DNA of 64,000 bases from Falsiroseomonas algicola (GCF_011040385.1 NZ_JAAIKB010000003.1:62001-126000); one strand, 5' to 3'; positions 1-10,775 are shown, counted from the stretch's first letter. The notes: a model not told the origin generated them from the letters alone. Numbers and translations: made by a program.

Positions 1-21
1 CGCGGAGGCGGCGTAGCATCC

Positions 22-1311
22 ATGGCACTCAAGGGCCTCTGGGACCGGATCCGCGGCAGGGAACCGGCGCCCGCCCCCACCCCGGAACAACCCGGTCATC
101 CGCCGCAGCTCTATCCGCCGGGCAATGCCGTGCCGAATCAGGCGCCGGTGCTGCCGGTGCCAACCGTGCCGCCCGCCGCCGGGACGGCGCCGGATTTCGA
201 GGCTCGGCTGCCTGTCCAGCCAGCGCCGGTGGCGACGCCGGAGACACCGCCTCCGCCGGCCACCGATGACGCTGCCGCGCTGCGTGAAGCGCTGGCGCGC
301 AGCGTGCCGGAAACGCCGCCGGAGCCTCCGCCCGCGCCTGAGGCGGAGCCGGAGCCCGCACCCCTGGCCACCGAGCCGCAGGAGGAAGCGAAGGTCGGCT
401 GGTTCTCGCGCCTCAAGGCCGGGCTTTCCCGCTCCACCGCGCGGCTGACCGATGCCATCACCACCGTCTTCCGCAAGCGCCGCCTGGATGACGAGGCGCT
501 GGAGGAGCTGGAGGAGACGCTGATTGCGGCCGACCTTGGCGTGGCCGCGGCGCGGCGCATCGTGGAGGGCTTCCGCAAGACGCGCTTCGGCAAGGAAGTG
601 ACGGATGAGGAGGTGAAGGCCGCGCTGGCGGAAGCGATCGCGGAGATCCTGGCGCCCGTCGCGCAGCCGCTGGCGATCGATCGCGGCCATGCGCCGCATG
701 TCGTGCTGATGGTGGGCGTGAACGGCACGGGCAAGACGACGACCATCGCCAAGCTCGGCCAGCAATATCGCGACCAGGGGCTGAAGGTGATGTTCGCCGC
801 CGGCGACACCTTCCGCGCCGCCGCCGTCGAGCAGCTGCAGATCTGGGGGGAGCGCACGGGCTGCGCCGTGGTGGCGCCGGCGAAGCAGGGGGCGGATGCC
901 GCGGGCCTCGCGCATGACGCGCTGGCGCGGGCGAAGGCCGAGGGGATGGATGTGCTGCTGGTGGATACCGCCGGGCGGCTGCACAACAAGTCGGCGCTGA
1001 TGGAGGAGCTGCGGAAGATCATCCGCGTCATGCGCAAGCTCGACCCGACGGCGCCGCATTCCGTGCTGCTGACGCTGGATGCCACCACCGGGCAGAACGC
1101 GCTGCAGCAGGTGCGCATCTTCAAGGAGATGGTGGAGGTCTCGGGCCTGGCGGTCACCAAGCTGGATGGCAGCGCCAAGGGCGGCGTGGTGGTGGCGCTG
1201 GCGCAGGAGATCGGGCTGCCGGTGCATATGGTCGGCGTGGGCGAGAAGGCGGCTGATCTGCGGCCCTTCACCGCGCGGGATTTCGCGCGCGGGTTGGTGG
1301 GGCTGGGGTGA
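22..1311 (+). CDS. ftsY: FtsY, signal recognition particle receptor
   Basis: FtsY is the GTPase receptor that docks SRP-ribosome complexes at the inner membrane for co-translational insertion. The 429-residue protein has an acidic, Pro/Ala-rich N-terminal region (about residues 14-122), an amphipathic segment starting GWFSRLKAGL, the helical N domain, and a G domain with P-loop GVNGTGKTT (about 232-240), the G3 motif DTAGR (about 314-318) and TKLDG (about 378). The SRP-GTPase signature DTFRAAAVEQL is present. The ATG at 22 is used; an in-frame TAG at 14-16 in another frame may be the end of an upstream gene, which is not visible. The A domain is unusually proline-rich, but this region is poorly conserved across the family. 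Identity is certain. Confidence 0.97.
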   Translation: MALKGLWDRIRGREPAPAPTPEQPGHPPQLYPPGNAVPNQAPVLPVPTVPPAAGTAPDFEARLPVQPAPVATPETPPPPATDDAAALREALARSVPETPPEPPPAPEAEPEPAPLATEPQEEAKVGWFSRLKAGLSRSTARLTDAITTVFRKRRLDDEALEELEETLIAADLGVAAARRIVEGFRKTRFGKEVTDEEVKAALAEAIAEILAPVAQPLAIDRGHAPHVVLMVGVNGTGKTTTIAKLGQQYRDQGLKVMFAAGDTFRAAAVEQLQIWGERTGCAVVAPAKQGADAAGLAHDALARAKAEGMDVLLVDTAGRLHNKSALMEELRKIIRVMRKLDPTAPHSVLLTLDATTGQNALQQVRIFKEMVEVSGLAVTKLDGSAKGGVVVALAQEIGLPVHMVGVGEKAADLRPFTARDFARGLVGLG

Positions 1312-1500
1312 TTGCACGCGGCGGTTCGGCCGCGGCGCGCCGCGGCGTCCCCGAAATCGTGTCTCGCGTATCATTTCGATCCTCAAGTGATCGTGATGAT
1401 GGCGACATGTCTCATCACTTGTTGATCATTCTCCAGCGCGCGAAGCAGGGCGAGACATTCGCGCTCGACGCGAAGATTGTCGCCAGGGGATCGCCGTCTC

Positions 1501-2307
1501 ATGTCTCGATGCTCGCTGTCACGCGTGGCGCGTCTCGCCTTCGTTCTCGGCGCCCTGGTGATGGGCGGGGTGCCGGCGGCGCGGGCGCAGACCGGTAATC
1601 CGTTGCATGACCAGCTGGCCGGCATGGAAGACGCGACGCGGCGGGCGGAGGTCTTCCGCTTCATCACGGGCAGCGGTGCGGGATGCCAGGCGATCCTCGC
1701 CATCGCCTTTTCCGGCTTCGATGGGGGCCGGACCGCCTATTGGGACAGCCGCTGCCGGGAAGGGACGATGTACCGCATGGCCCTGCCGCCGCAGCGCAAT
1801 GCGCGGCCGCGGCTTGCGGTCTGTGGCGCCTCGACGGGCGGGATCGAATCCGGGCCGTGCTTCCAGCCGATCGGCACGGCGCAGGCCGTGGTGGCGGCGG
1901 GGGATGGGCGGGGCGTGGCCTCCGGCCCCTCCGCCGCGCCGCCGCCGGGCAGCCGCTTCGGTGCGATCTACGCGACCGATGCGCCCATGGCGGCCTGGGG
2001 CTTCGGCAACGGGGCGACCGACCGCCTGGCGGTGAACACCGCGGCGGTGCGGTCCTGCCAGACCATGGCCGGGCGCGTGCCCTGCAAATTCGTCGAGGAA
2101 TTGGTGAACCGCTGCGGCGCGCTGGTGCAGGGCGTGTCGCGCCACCCCAACGCGGTCGCCATGACCAGCGACCTCAGCACCATGGTGCTGAACCGCAACG
2201 TCACCGCGACGGCGGAGACGGCGCAGGCGGCGGAAGCCTCCGCGCTGGAATCCTGCCGGCGCCTGCCGGGTGTCGGCACCTGCCGCGTCGTCGCCACCGG
2301 CTGCTGA
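1501..2307 (+). CDS. Secreted DUF4189 domain protein
   Basis: This 268-residue protein has a signal peptide (basic start, hydrophobic LAFVLGALVMG, cleavage after AARA near residue 30), so it is probably periplasmic or secreted. The C-terminal ~110 residues match the DUF4189 pattern seen in bacterial secreted proteins: GAIYATDAPMAAWGFG, repeated Ala-rich helices, and paired cysteines (RSCQTM, VPCKF, NRCGALV, ESCRRL, GTCRVV) that look disulfide-forming. Function is unknown for the family. I start at the ATG at 1501 with AGGGGA ten bases upstream; an in-frame TTG at 1477 would add eight unlikely residues. The stop lies ten bases before the next start, so it may be transcribed with the two binding-protein genes. 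Confidence 0.75.
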   Translation: MSRCSLSRVARLAFVLGALVMGGVPAARAQTGNPLHDQLAGMEDATRRAEVFRFITGSGAGCQAILAIAFSGFDGGRTAYWDSRCREGTMYRMALPPQRNARPRLAVCGASTGGIESGPCFQPIGTAQAVVAAGDGRGVASGPSAAPPPGSRFGAIYATDAPMAAWGFGNGATDRLAVNTAAVRSCQTMAGRVPCKFVEELVNRCGALVQGVSRHPNAVAMTSDLSTMVLNRNVTATAETAQAAEASALESCRRLPGVGTCRVVATGC

Positions 2308-2317
2308 GGGCACCACC

Positions 2318-3340
2318 ATGATCCGCCATGTCCTCGCCGCGCTGCTGCTGGCCTTGCCCGCGGTGGCCCCCGCCGCCGCGCAGAACGCCAGCCCGACGCT
2401 GACCGAGCTTCGCGCGCGCGGCGAGCTGCGCTGCGTCGTCAACGGGTCGCTGCCCGGCTTCTCCGCCCCCGATGCGGGCGGCGTGATGCGGGGGATCGAC
2501 GCCGATTTCTGCCGCGCGGTCGCCGCCGCCACGCTGGGCGATGCGGGCAAGGTGCGCTTCGCCACCGCCGCAACGGTGGCGGAGGCGCTCGGCACGCTTG
2601 AGGGCGGGAGCGCCGACATCGTCGCCCGCAACGCCACGCGGCTTTATGCGCGGGAGGCCGGGCGGGGCCTGGCCTCCGCCGGCACGCTGTATCACGACGG
2701 CATGGGCTTCATGGTGCCGGAAGCCAGTGCGGTGACGCTGCCGGCGGACCTCGCGGGGCGGCGGATCTGCATCAGCGCCGCCGGCGGCGCCGCGACGCGG
2801 GAAGCGCTGGACTTCACGATCGGCACCGCGACCATCGTCGAGGCGCCGGACGGCGCGGCGATGGTGCGGGCGCTGGAGGCCGGGCAATGCGATGCGGCGG
2901 CGGCGGATGCGTCGCAACTCATGGTCCGGCGGGTCAGCGACCTGGCGCGGCCGGCGGGATTCCGCGTGCTGCCGACCGTGGTGACGCGGGAACCGCTCGG
3001 CCCCTTCGTCCGGGCGGGCGATGCAGCCTGGCGCAGCATCGTCTTCTGGACGCTGCAGGCGATGCTGGAGGCGGAGGAGCTGGAGGCGGGCAGCGACAAC
3101 CTGCTACAGGCGGTGCAGCGGAATGAGCCCGCGCTGTGGCGCCTGCTGGGCGTCGAGCCCGGGATCGGCGCGGCGCTCGGGCTTTCGGAGGAGTGGGCGC
3201 TGCAGGTGATCCGGCAGGTGGGGAACTACGGGGAGGTCTTCGACCGCAACCTCGGCGCCGGCAGCCCCTTCCGGCTGGATCGCGGGTTGAACGACAACTG
3301 GAATCGCGGCGGGCTGCACTACCCGATGCCGTTGCGCTGA
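2318..3340 (+). CDS. AapJ-like amino acid ABC transporter substrate-binding protein (copy 1)
   Basis: A 340-residue periplasmic binding protein of the SBP_bac_3 fold, which captures an amino acid for delivery to an ABC permease. A signal peptide (MIRHVLAALLLALPAV, cleavage near residue 22) precedes TLTELRARGELRCVV, then GIDADFCRAVAAATLGD. The C-terminus VGNYGEVFDRNLGAGSP followed by RGLNDNWNRGGL is the hallmark of the general L-amino-acid binding subgroup (AapJ/BztA). The start is the ATG at 2318 with GAGGG just upstream. No permease or ATPase gene is nearby, so it must work with subunits encoded elsewhere. It is clearly paralogous to the next gene. Ligand specificity cannot be read from the sequence. 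Confidence 0.85.
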   Translation: MIRHVLAALLLALPAVAPAAAQNASPTLTELRARGELRCVVNGSLPGFSAPDAGGVMRGIDADFCRAVAAATLGDAGKVRFATAATVAEALGTLEGGSADIVARNATRLYAREAGRGLASAGTLYHDGMGFMVPEASAVTLPADLAGRRICISAAGGAATREALDFTIGTATIVEAPDGAAMVRALEAGQCDAAAADASQLMVRRVSDLARPAGFRVLPTVVTREPLGPFVRAGDAAWRSIVFWTLQAMLEAEELEAGSDNLLQAVQRNEPALWRLLGVEPGIGAALGLSEEWALQVIRQVGNYGEVFDRNLGAGSPFRLDRGLNDNWNRGGLHYPMPLR

Positions 3341-3356
3341 CGCCGGAGAGAACGCC

Positions 3357-4364
3357 ATGCGCAAGCTGATCGCCGCCCTGGTCCTGGCCCTGCCGATGGC
3401 GGCGGCCGCCCAGTCCCCGACGCTGGATGCCGTGCGGGCGCGGGGCGAGGTGACCTGCGCCATCCATACCGGCCTGCCCGGCTTCGCCATGGCGGGGCCC
3501 GATGGGCGCGTGGCGGGCATCGACGCCGATACCTGCCGCGCCGTCGCGGCAGCGGTGCTGGGGGATGCGGGCAAGGTCCGCTTCGTGCCCGGCAGCATGG
3601 CGGACAGCCTGGCCGCCACCGCCGCGGGGCGGGTGGACATGATGGCCCGCGCGGCGACGCAGACCATGCTGCGGGATACCGCGCTCGGCCTGGCGGCGGC
3701 GGGCGTGACGGTGTTCGACGGCCAGGGCTTCGTCGTGCGCCGCGCCTCCGGCATCGCCGATGTGTCCGGCCTCGCGGGCCGCACCGTCTGCGTCACGGCG
3801 GGATCCACCAACGAACTCTCGCTGGCCGATGCCGCGCGGCGGACGGGCATCAGCGTGACCGCGCTGCCGCTGCCGACGGTGGATGCGCTGCTCACCGCCT
3901 ATGGGGAGGGCCGGTGCGAGGCGCTGAGCGCCGACATGGTGCCGCTGGCTGGGTTGGTCGCGACGCGGTTCGGCACGGCGGAGCATGTCGTGCTGCCCGA
4001 CGTCATCAGCCGGGAGCCGCTCGGCCCCTTCGTGCGGGATGGCGACCGGGGGTGGGAGCAGATCGCCTTCTGGACGGTGAACGCCCTGACCGAGGCCGAG
4101 GCGCTCGGCATCACCGCGGCCAATGCGGCCGGGCTGCGGGAGAGCGGGTCGCCCCGCCTGCGGCGCCTGCTGGGCGGGCTGCCGGGCATCGGCGCGCCGC
4201 TCGGCCTGGCGGATGACTGGGTGTTCCGCGTGGTGACGCAGGTCGGCAACTATGCCGAGGTCTATGAGCGGAACCTGGGCGCCGGATCGCCGATCGGCCT
4301 CGCGCGCGGGCTGAACCAGCTCTACGACCGGGGCGGGCTGCTCTATCCGATACCGATGCGGTGA
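3357..4364 (+). CDS. AapJ-like amino acid ABC transporter substrate-binding protein (copy 2)
   Basis: A 335-residue paralogue of the preceding gene, 16 bases downstream and probably co-transcribed. It has a signal peptide (MRKLIAALVLALPMAAAAQ), the binding-fold opening TLDAVRARGEVTCAI, GIDADTCRAVAAAVLGD, and the AapJ-type ending VGNYAEVYERNLGAGSP, RGLNQLYDRGGLLYPIP. The two proteins align end to end, indicating tandem duplication, but the regions facing the ligand differ (for example VVNGSLPGF against AIHTGLPGF), so they may bind different amino acids. No membrane component accompanies them. It ends directly against the convergent minus-strand gene at 4365. Confidence 0.85.
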   Translation: MRKLIAALVLALPMAAAAQSPTLDAVRARGEVTCAIHTGLPGFAMAGPDGRVAGIDADTCRAVAAAVLGDAGKVRFVPGSMADSLAATAAGRVDMMARAATQTMLRDTALGLAAAGVTVFDGQGFVVRRASGIADVSGLAGRTVCVTAGSTNELSLADAARRTGISVTALPLPTVDALLTAYGEGRCEALSADMVPLAGLVATRFGTAEHVVLPDVISREPLGPFVRDGDRGWEQIAFWTVNALTEAEALGITAANAAGLRESGSPRLRRLLGGLPGIGAPLGLADDWVFRVVTQVGNYAEVYERNLGAGSPIGLARGLNQLYDRGGLLYPIPMR

Positions 4365-4826
4365 TCAGTCCAGCGGGATGCGCAGCCTGGCGCCCGGGGC
4401 GATCTCGTTGAACAGGCGCTCGGTGCGGTCGGGGGCGTGTTCGCGGCCGAAGGTGAAGCCGCGTCGGCGCTCATAGGGCTCGATGATGGTGGGCTCCAGC
4501 GTCGTGCGGGCCGGGCGGGCGAAGCGGTCGGGCGGGGCCTCGATCTCCCGGTTCGGCACCGGCGCGGCATCCCAGCCGGCATAGGGCACCAGGACAGGCG
4601 GCGCGGGCGGCGGCGGCAGGGGCAGGGGCGGCGCGGGCCGCGCCACGCGCGGGCGTTCGGGGCGCGCGACCTCGGGCGGCGTGACCGCCGGGCGGGCGAC
4701 CTCCGGCCGGGTCACCGGCGCGCGGGGCAGGGTGACGGTTTCCGTCGTCACGGCGGGCGTGCCCTGCGCCACCGCGGGCAGCGCCACCAGGGCGGCCAGG
4801 ATCGTGGGGATGCTGCGAGGCTTCAT
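4365..4826 (-). CDS. Proline-rich secreted protein of unknown function
   Basis: A 153-residue protein starting MKPRSIPTILAALVALPAVAQ, a signal peptide with cleavage near residue 21. The middle is a Pro/Arg/Val-rich low-complexity stretch (repeats of VTRPEVARPAVTPPE type) that is probably disordered, and the C-terminal ~60 residues are richer in charged and aromatic positions (IIEPYERRRGFTFGREH, NEIAPGARLRIPLD). No family is recognised. Its start overlaps the stop of the Nudix gene by four bases (ATGA), so translation is likely coupled. Its 3' end abuts the convergent binding-protein gene with no gap. Confidence 0.6.
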   Translation of the reverse strand: MKPRSIPTILAALVALPAVAQGTPAVTTETVTLPRAPVTRPEVARPAVTPPEVARPERPRVARPAPPLPLPPPPAPPVLVPYAGWDAAPVPNREIEAPPDRFARPARTTLEPTIIEPYERRRGFTFGREHAPDRTERLFNEIAPGARLRIPLD

Positions 4827-5377
4827 GCGCCCTCCGCCAGGCCGCCCGTGCCGCGGCGATCCTCTCCGGGATTGGTGCGCGGCGCGCCGAGCGGCCCGTC
4901 GCCGACCTCCCGCCACGCCTTCAGCACCCAATGGACGGAGGGGAAAGCCAGGTCGTCCCAGGGGATCTCGTCCCAGGCGAAGAGCCGCACCTCCAGGCTT
5001 TCCGGCCCCGGCGCGAAGCCGGGGGCGGCGAGGCGGGCACGGAACAGCACCTGCACCTGGCCGATGCGGGCGATGGAATAGACCGCGAGGATGCCATCCA
5101 GCGCGAGCTCGGCGCAGGCTTCCTCCCGCGCCTCCCGCATCGCGGCTTCCTCCACCGTCTCGTTCAGTTCCATGTAGCCGGCGGGGATGGTCCAGAAGCC
5201 GCGGCGGGGTTCGATGGCGCGGCGGCAGAGCATCACCTTGCCATCGACGACGACGACGGAGCCGGTGACGATCTTCGGATTCTCATAGGCGATGTAGCCG
5301 CAATCCGCGCAGGTCAGGCGTTCGCGGTCCTCCCCTTCGGGGGTCCGGCGGACGAAGCGGGTCGCGGTGGTGGACAT
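4823..5377 (-). CDS. Nudix hydrolase with N-terminal zinc-ribbon-like motif
   Basis: A 184-residue Nudix enzyme, expected to cleave a nucleoside diphosphate linked to another moiety. The Nudix box is seen as G-YMELN-E followed seven residues later by REAREEA; the usual Gly after REUXEEX is Ala/Cys here. In front of it is LTCADCGYIAYENPKIV, matching one half of the zinc-ribbon that precedes Nudix domains in ADP-ribose/NADH pyrophosphatase-like proteins. Only a single CxxC is visible, so metal binding is uncertain. FWTIPAGYMEL is the typical lead-in to the box. It is coupled by an ATGA overlap to the secreted proline-rich gene. The substrate cannot be predicted. Confidence 0.88.
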   Translation of the reverse strand: MSTTATRFVRRTPEGEDRERLTCADCGYIAYENPKIVTGSVVVVDGKVMLCRRAIEPRRGFWTIPAGYMELNETVEEAAMREAREEACAELALDGILAVYSIARIGQVQVLFRARLAAPGFAPGPESLEVRLFAWDEIPWDDLAFPSVHWVLKAWREVGDGPLGAPRTNPGEDRRGTGGLAEGA

Positions 5378-5524
5378 GGCCGAAGGGTGGCCCCTCCGCG
5401 CGGCGGCGGCAAGGCATTCGGCGGGGCAGGAATGGTGCGGGGGCGCCGATTCGCGTGAAATGCCCTTCGCTAACCGCCGGGCCCGCGCATTGGGCCGGTG
5501 GCATCACGAATCGGCGCTGGCGCC

Positions 5525-5800
5525 TCAGACGCGAAGGTCGAGCAGCGATCCGCGCGGGGTGGGGGAGGCGGGCATGGCCGGCAGGCTTTCCAGCTTGCGC
5601 TGGGGCGTTTCGGCATTGCCGGGCTGGCCCTGCTGGCCGGTGACGCCGCGGACCTGCGCGAGGCCCGGCATCCGCGAGACCTCGGCCGTGAAGGCGGCCA
5701 GGGAGTTCATGCTGATCATGCGGACCACCATGGGGCGGAGGTCTGAACGCTTGGTAAAGCGGCCAGAAGAAATCGCGGGGGTGGGTCGGACGATGCGCAT
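5525..5800 (-). CDS. Small hypothetical protein
   Basis: A possible 91-residue protein ending SPTPRGSLLDLRV. No known domain or membrane segment is visible. The start is uncertain: the ATG at 5800 lacks a ribosome binding site, and in-frame ATGs at 5731 and 5719 would give 68 or 64 residues; the run MVVRMISMNSLAAFTAEV looks like a plausible natural start. The 70-odd bases after the pgk hairpin contain no other candidate. The call is supported only by an open frame of suitable composition in an otherwise empty ~560-base stretch between the Nudix and pgk genes. Confidence 0.4.
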   Translation of the reverse strand: MRIVRPTPAISSGRFTKRSDLRPMVVRMISMNSLAAFTAEVSRMPGLAQVRGVTGQQGQPGNAETPQRKLESLPAMPASPTPRGSLLDLRV

Positions 5801-5854
5801 GGGGGGAGCGTGCCGCCCCCCGCCGTTAACACTCTAGCAACTGCCGGTAGCAAC

Positions 5855-5890
5855 CCCGACAATTCTTCAAAAAGAGTGAAGATTGTCGGG
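5855..5890. repeat. Imperfect inverted repeat between pgk and the small ORF
   Basis: The left arm CCCGACAATTCTTCA pairs with the right arm TGAAGATTGTCGGG, giving a stem of about 14 pairs with one bulged T and a short A-rich loop. It lies about 55 bases past the pgk stop. There is no T-run on the exit side, so it is not a standard rho-independent terminator; it could be a factor-dependent terminator, an mRNA-stabilising hairpin or an operator. The outer arm CCGACAATT resembles the palindrome at 52351-52362. Confidence 0.5.
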
Positions 5891-5943
5891 AAGTGTCGGG
5901 TCGGGCCGGCCGGCCCAAACCCGGAGCAGGCCGAGGCGGCCTG

Positions 5944-7152
<1,209 letters not shown>

Positions 7153-7194
7153 GGGGGCGATCATCCTGCGGAGAGAAACGCTGAGGGGTGTCGC

Positions 7195-7581
7195 ATGATC
7201 CGATGGATCGCTGCTTTCGCATTCCTTCCGGTCCTAGCATCGGCCCAGGAAGGCTTCCAGTTGCCGTCCGGCAATATCCGCTGCGAGGTCATGGATCGGG
7301 CACTGCGGTGCGAGATCGTGAACTTCAGCTTCGCCCGCCCACCGGCGCCGGAGGAGTGCGACAGCGACTGGGGGCATGCCTATGGGCTGGCGGCGCGGGG
7401 GCCGGCGGCCGTGCTTTGCGCGGGTGATCTGGTGGTCAACCAGCGCCTGCCGGTGCTGGGCTATGGCGCGAGCTGGCGCGGGGCCGGGGTGACCTGCACA
7501 TCCGGGCAGGCGGGGCTGCGGTGCAGCAATGCGGAGGGGCGGGGGATGGAATTGTCCCGCGCGCGGCTGAACAGGTTCTGA
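7195..7581 (+). CDS. Small secreted DUF6636-like protein
   Basis: A 128-residue secreted or periplasmic protein. It begins [18 protein letters not shown] (signal peptide) and continues with [21 protein letters not shown], a form of the F-x-x-PSGNI-x-C opening of DUF6636 proteins. Six cysteines (RCEV, RCEI, EECDSDW, VLCAG, TCTSG, RCSN) suggest disulfides. The start is the ATG at 7195 with GAGGGG eight bases upstream. It is the only plus-strand gene inside the tkt-gap-pgk cluster, divergent from pgk and convergent with gap, so it is probably a later insertion in that gene order. The family's function is unknown. Confidence 0.75.
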   Translation: MIRWIAAFAFLPVLASAQEGFQLPSGNIRCEVMDRALRCEIVNFSFARPPAPEECDSDWGHAYGLAARGPAAVLCAGDLVVNQRLPVLGYGASWRGAGVTCTSGQAGLRCSNAEGRGMELSRARLNRF

Positions 7582-7592
7582 GGGGGGGCGGG

Positions 7593-7633
7593 CCCCCACC
7601 CCGACCCTCCCCCGCGGAGCGGGGGAGGGGGAA
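7593..7633. repeat. GC-rich palindromic intergenic repeat, copy A
   Basis: The stem CCCTCCCCCGC / GCGGGGGAGGG (11 pairs, loop GGA) is preceded by a C-rich tract containing CACCCCGACC. It lies between the convergent DUF6636 and gap genes. Two close relatives lie at 25461-25506 and 44801-44846, so this is a dispersed REP-like element. It may also stop transcription from both sides here. Confidence 0.65.
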
Positions 7634-7638
7634 GGCGG

Positions 7639-8661
7639 TCAGAGGCTGCCGAACAGCGCTGCCGTGTCCGACATGCGGTTCGAGAAGCCCCATTCATTGT
7701 CGTACCAGGACATCACGCGCACCAGGCCGCCATCGACCACCTGGGTCTGGGTGGCGTCGAAGGTGCTGCTGTGCGGGTCGTGGTTGAAGTCGATGCTGAC
7801 CAGCGGCGCGGTGTTGTAGCCGAGGATGCCCTTGAGCGGGCCGGATTCGGAGGCCGCCTTCATCACGGCGTTGATCGCCTCCTTGGTCAGGCCTTCCGTC
7901 TTCGCGGGCACGAAGTCGAGGCTGACGAGGGAGACGTTCGGCGTCGGGATGCGGATGGCGGTGCCGTCCAGCTTGCCCTTCAGCTCCGGCATCACCAGGC
8001 CCACGGCCTTCGCGGCACCCGTCGAGGTCGGGATGGCGGAGACGGCGGCCGCGCGGGCGCGGTGCAGGTCCTTGTGCAGCGTATCGACCGTGTTCTGGTC
8101 GCCGGTATAGGCGTGGATCGTCACCATGTAGCCGCGCACGATGCCGAAATTCTCGTGCAGCACCTTGGCGATGGGGGCCAGGCAGTTGGTGGTGCAGGAG
8201 GCGTTGGAGATGACCGTCATCTCCTTCGTCAGCGTCTGGTGGTTCACGCCATAGACGATGGTGGCGTCGGCATTGTCGCCGGGGGCGGAGATGACGACCT
8301 TGCGGGCGCCGGCCGTGATCAGCGCGGAGGCCTTCTCCTTGCTGGTGAAGATGCCCGTGCATTCCAGCGCGACGTCGACGCCCTGGAAGGGGACCTTGGT
8401 CGGGTCACGCTCCGCGCTGACGACGATGGGCGCATAGGTGCGGCCATTGGCGGTGATGATGATCTTGTTGCCGTCGACGGCGACCTCACCGGGGAAGCGG
8501 CCATGCACGCTGTCGTAGCGGAACAGGTGGGCGTTGGCTTCCACGCTGCCGAGGTCGTTGATGGCCACGCATTCGACGTCGGTGCGGTTGCTCTCGATCA
8601 TCGCGCGCAGCACCAGGCGGCCGATGCGCCCGAAGCCGTTGATGGCGACCTTCACTGCCAT
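7639..8661 (-). CDS. gap: Type I glyceraldehyde-3-phosphate dehydrogenase
   Basis: A 340-residue glycolytic enzyme that oxidises and phosphorylates glyceraldehyde 3-phosphate using NAD(P). It opens with the Rossmann motif [16 protein letters not shown] (about residues 4-19); the active site [12 protein letters not shown] places the nucleophilic Cys near residue 154; [12 protein letters not shown] is at the C-terminus. Coenzyme choice depends on residues after the first strand (here INDLGS), which is the Asp-containing NAD-preferring form. The start ATG at 8661 has GGGGAG upstream; it begins 20 bases after the tkt stop, so the two form an operon. The 3' end faces the palindromic repeat at 7593-7633. 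Confidence 0.97.
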   Translation of the reverse strand: MAVKVAINGFGRIGRLVLRAMIESNRTDVECVAINDLGSVEANAHLFRYDSVHGRFPGEVAVDGNKIIITANGRTYAPIVVSAERDPTKVPFQGVDVALECTGIFTSKEKASALITAGARKVVISAPGDNADATIVYGVNHQTLTKEMTVISNASCTTNCLAPIAKVLHENFGIVRGYMVTIHAYTGDQNTVDTLHKDLHRARAAAVSAIPTSTGAAKAVGLVMPELKGKLDGTAIRIPTPNVSLVSLDFVPAKTEGLTKEAINAVMKAASESGPLKGILGYNTAPLVSIDFNHDPHSSTFDATQTQVVDGGLVRVMSWYDNEWGFSNRMSDTAALFGSL

Positions 8662-8681
8662 GAATCCGATCTCCCCTTCTC

Positions 8682-10730
8682 TCAACCGAGTCGCTTCTTC
8701 ACGGCGGCCACCGTGGCCTCCGCGGTGATGCCGAAATGCCGGAACAGCTCCTCCGCCGGTGCGCTGGCGCCGAAGCCCTGCATGCCGATGAAGATGCCCT
8801 CCGGCCCGAGCCAGCGATCCCAGCCGAAGGGGAGCGCTGCCTCGATGCCCACGCGCAATGCGCTGCCGAGCACCTGGCTGCGGTATAGTTCGTCCTGGAG
8901 GGCGAAGAGTTCCCAGCACGGAAGCGAGACCACGGCGGTCGGGATGCCTTCCGCCTCCAGTGTCGCGCGCGCGGCCATGGCGAGGCTGACCTCGGAACCC
9001 GTCGCGATCAGCGTCGCGCGGCGTTCGCCGCTGGCTTCCGCCAGCACATAGCCGCCGCGGGAGGAGCGGTTCTCCCCGCTATCGGTCCGCAGCGCCGGCA
9101 GGTTCTGGCGCGTGAGCGCGAGGACCGAGGGGCCATCGGCGCGCTTGACCGCGAGTTCCCAGCATTCCGCGGTTTCCAGCGCATCGGCCGGGCGGAAGAC
9201 GCAGAGGTTCGGGATGACGCGGAGCGAGGCCAGCGTCTCCACCGGCTGGTGCGTGGGCCCATCCTCGCCGAGGCCGATGCTGTCATGCGTCAGCACATGG
9301 ATGACGCGCTGGCGCATGAGCGCCGCGAGACGCAGCGAGGGGCGCAGGTAGTCGGCGAACACCAGGAAGGTGCCGGAATAGGGGATGATGCCGCCATGCA
9401 GCGCCATCCCGTTCATCGCGGCGGCCATGCCGTGTTCGCGCACGCCGTAATGGACGTAGCGGCCGGCATAGTTGCCGGGGCTGACCGCGGGGATGCCCTT
9501 GACGTTGGTGTTGTTGGAGCCGGTGAGGTCGGCGGAGCCGCCCACCATCTCCGGCACCGCCGGGACCAGCGCTTCCAGCGCGCGCTGGGAGGCGATGCGG
9601 GTCGCGATCTTGGGCTTGTCCTCGGCCTGCCTGGCGCGCAGCGCGGCGAGGGGCTCGTGCCAGGCTTCCGGCAGGCGGCCGGCCATGGCGCGGTCGAATT
9701 CGGCCTGCATCGGGTGGTTGGCCAGGCGCTTGAGCCAGGAGCGGCGGGTGCCGGCGCCGCGGCGGCCGGCGGCTTCCCAGCGTTCCTTCAGCCCCTCCGG
9801 CACCTCGAAGGGCCCATGGTTCCAGCCCATGGCGGCCTTGGCGGCGGCGGCTTCCTGCGCACCGAGCGGGCTGCCATGGCTGGCCGCCGTGCCGGCCTTG
9901 GTCGGGGCGGCGAAGCCGATGATGGTGCGGCAGGCGATCAGCGTCGGCTTGCGGCTGCGCATGGCCCAGGCCATGGCGGCGGCGACCTGTTCATGGTCAT
10001 GCCCATCGACGCGGCGCGTCGCCCAGCCATAGGCCTGGAACCGCTTCAGCGCGTCATCCGACAGCGAAATCGAGGTGTCGCCATCGATCGAGATGTTGTT
10101 GTCGTCATAGAGGACGCAGAGGCGATCCAGCTGCAGGTGGCCGGCGAGGGAGGCGGCCTCGTGGCTGATGCCCTCCATCAGGTCGCCGTCGGAGGCGATG
10201 ACCCAGGTGCGGTGATCGACCAGGGACTTGCCGAAGCGGGCGGCCAGCATGCGCTCCGCCAGCGCCATGCCGACGGCGGTCGCGATGCCCTGGCCGAGCG
10301 GGCCGGTCGTGGTCTCGATGCCCGGATGCTCGCCGAATTCGGGGTGGCCGGCGGCGGGGGAGTGGAGCTGGCGGAACTTCTTCAGATCCTCGATGCCCAT
10401 GCCGGCCTGGCCGGTCAGGTGCAGCAGGGCGTAGAGCAGCATCGAGCCGTGGCCGGCGGAGAGCACGAAGCGGTCGCGGTCCGGCCAGCGGGGGTCCGCC
10501 GCGTCATACTTCAGGAAGCGCGTGAACAGCACGGTCGCGACATCGGCCATGCCCATGGGCATGCCGGGGTGGCCGGACTTGGCCTGCTCCACCGCATCGA
10601 TGGCGAGTGCCCGGATGGCATCAGCCATGCGGCGTTCCTCGGTGGCGGGGCGGGCGAGCAGCAGGGCCTGGGCGGCCTGGGCCGGGGTCGGCTCCGCGCG
10701 CGGCTGGGTATCGGGTTCGGTGGTGGCCAA
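8682..10730 (-). CDS. tkt: Transketolase
   Basis: A thiamine-diphosphate enzyme of the pentose phosphate pathway that moves two-carbon units between sugar phosphates. Motifs: [43 protein letters not shown], and the TPP motif from SDGDLMEG to YDDNNIS; later [16 protein letters not shown]. Start choice: I use the TTG at 10730 (682 residues), with GAGGT about ten bases upstream and a good promoter just before it. The ATG at 10628 has GAGGAA upstream, but starting there would remove the segment EERR that corresponds to the beginning of E. coli TktA before its ANAIRAL motif. gap follows 20 bases downstream. Confidence 0.95.
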   Translation of the reverse strand: MATTEPDTQPRAEPTPAQAAQALLLARPATEERRMADAIRALAIDAVEQAKSGHPGMPMGMADVATVLFTRFLKYDAADPRWPDRDRFVLSAGHGSMLLYALLHLTGQAGMGIEDLKKFRQLHSPAAGHPEFGEHPGIETTTGPLGQGIATAVGMALAERMLAARFGKSLVDHRTWVIASDGDLMEGISHEAASLAGHLQLDRLCVLYDDNNISIDGDTSISLSDDALKRFQAYGWATRRVDGHDHEQVAAAMAWAMRSRKPTLIACRTIIGFAAPTKAGTAASHGSPLGAQEAAAAKAAMGWNHGPFEVPEGLKERWEAAGRRGAGTRRSWLKRLANHPMQAEFDRAMAGRLPEAWHEPLAALRARQAEDKPKIATRIASQRALEALVPAVPEMVGGSADLTGSNNTNVKGIPAVSPGNYAGRYVHYGVREHGMAAAMNGMALHGGIIPYSGTFLVFADYLRPSLRLAALMRQRVIHVLTHDSIGLGEDGPTHQPVETLASLRVIPNLCVFRPADALETAECWELAVKRADGPSVLALTRQNLPALRTDSGENRSSRGGYVLAEASGERRATLIATGSEVSLAMAARATLEAEGIPTAVVSLPCWELFALQDELYRSQVLGSALRVGIEAALPFGWDRWLGPEGIFIGMQGFGASAPAEELFRHFGITAEATVAAVKKRLG

Positions 10731-10775
10731 GGGGAAAAGGACCTCGTGCGCGGAGGGGGGGTCGCGGGCGCCGAC

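Noticed and set aside
1-21. End of an upstream gene (TAG at 14-16)
   Set aside because: Only about four codons are visible, too few to assign.
1312-1500. Possible small gene between ftsY and the DUF4189 gene
   Set aside because: The 189-base gap has short frames only and no ribosome binding site; nothing supports a gene.
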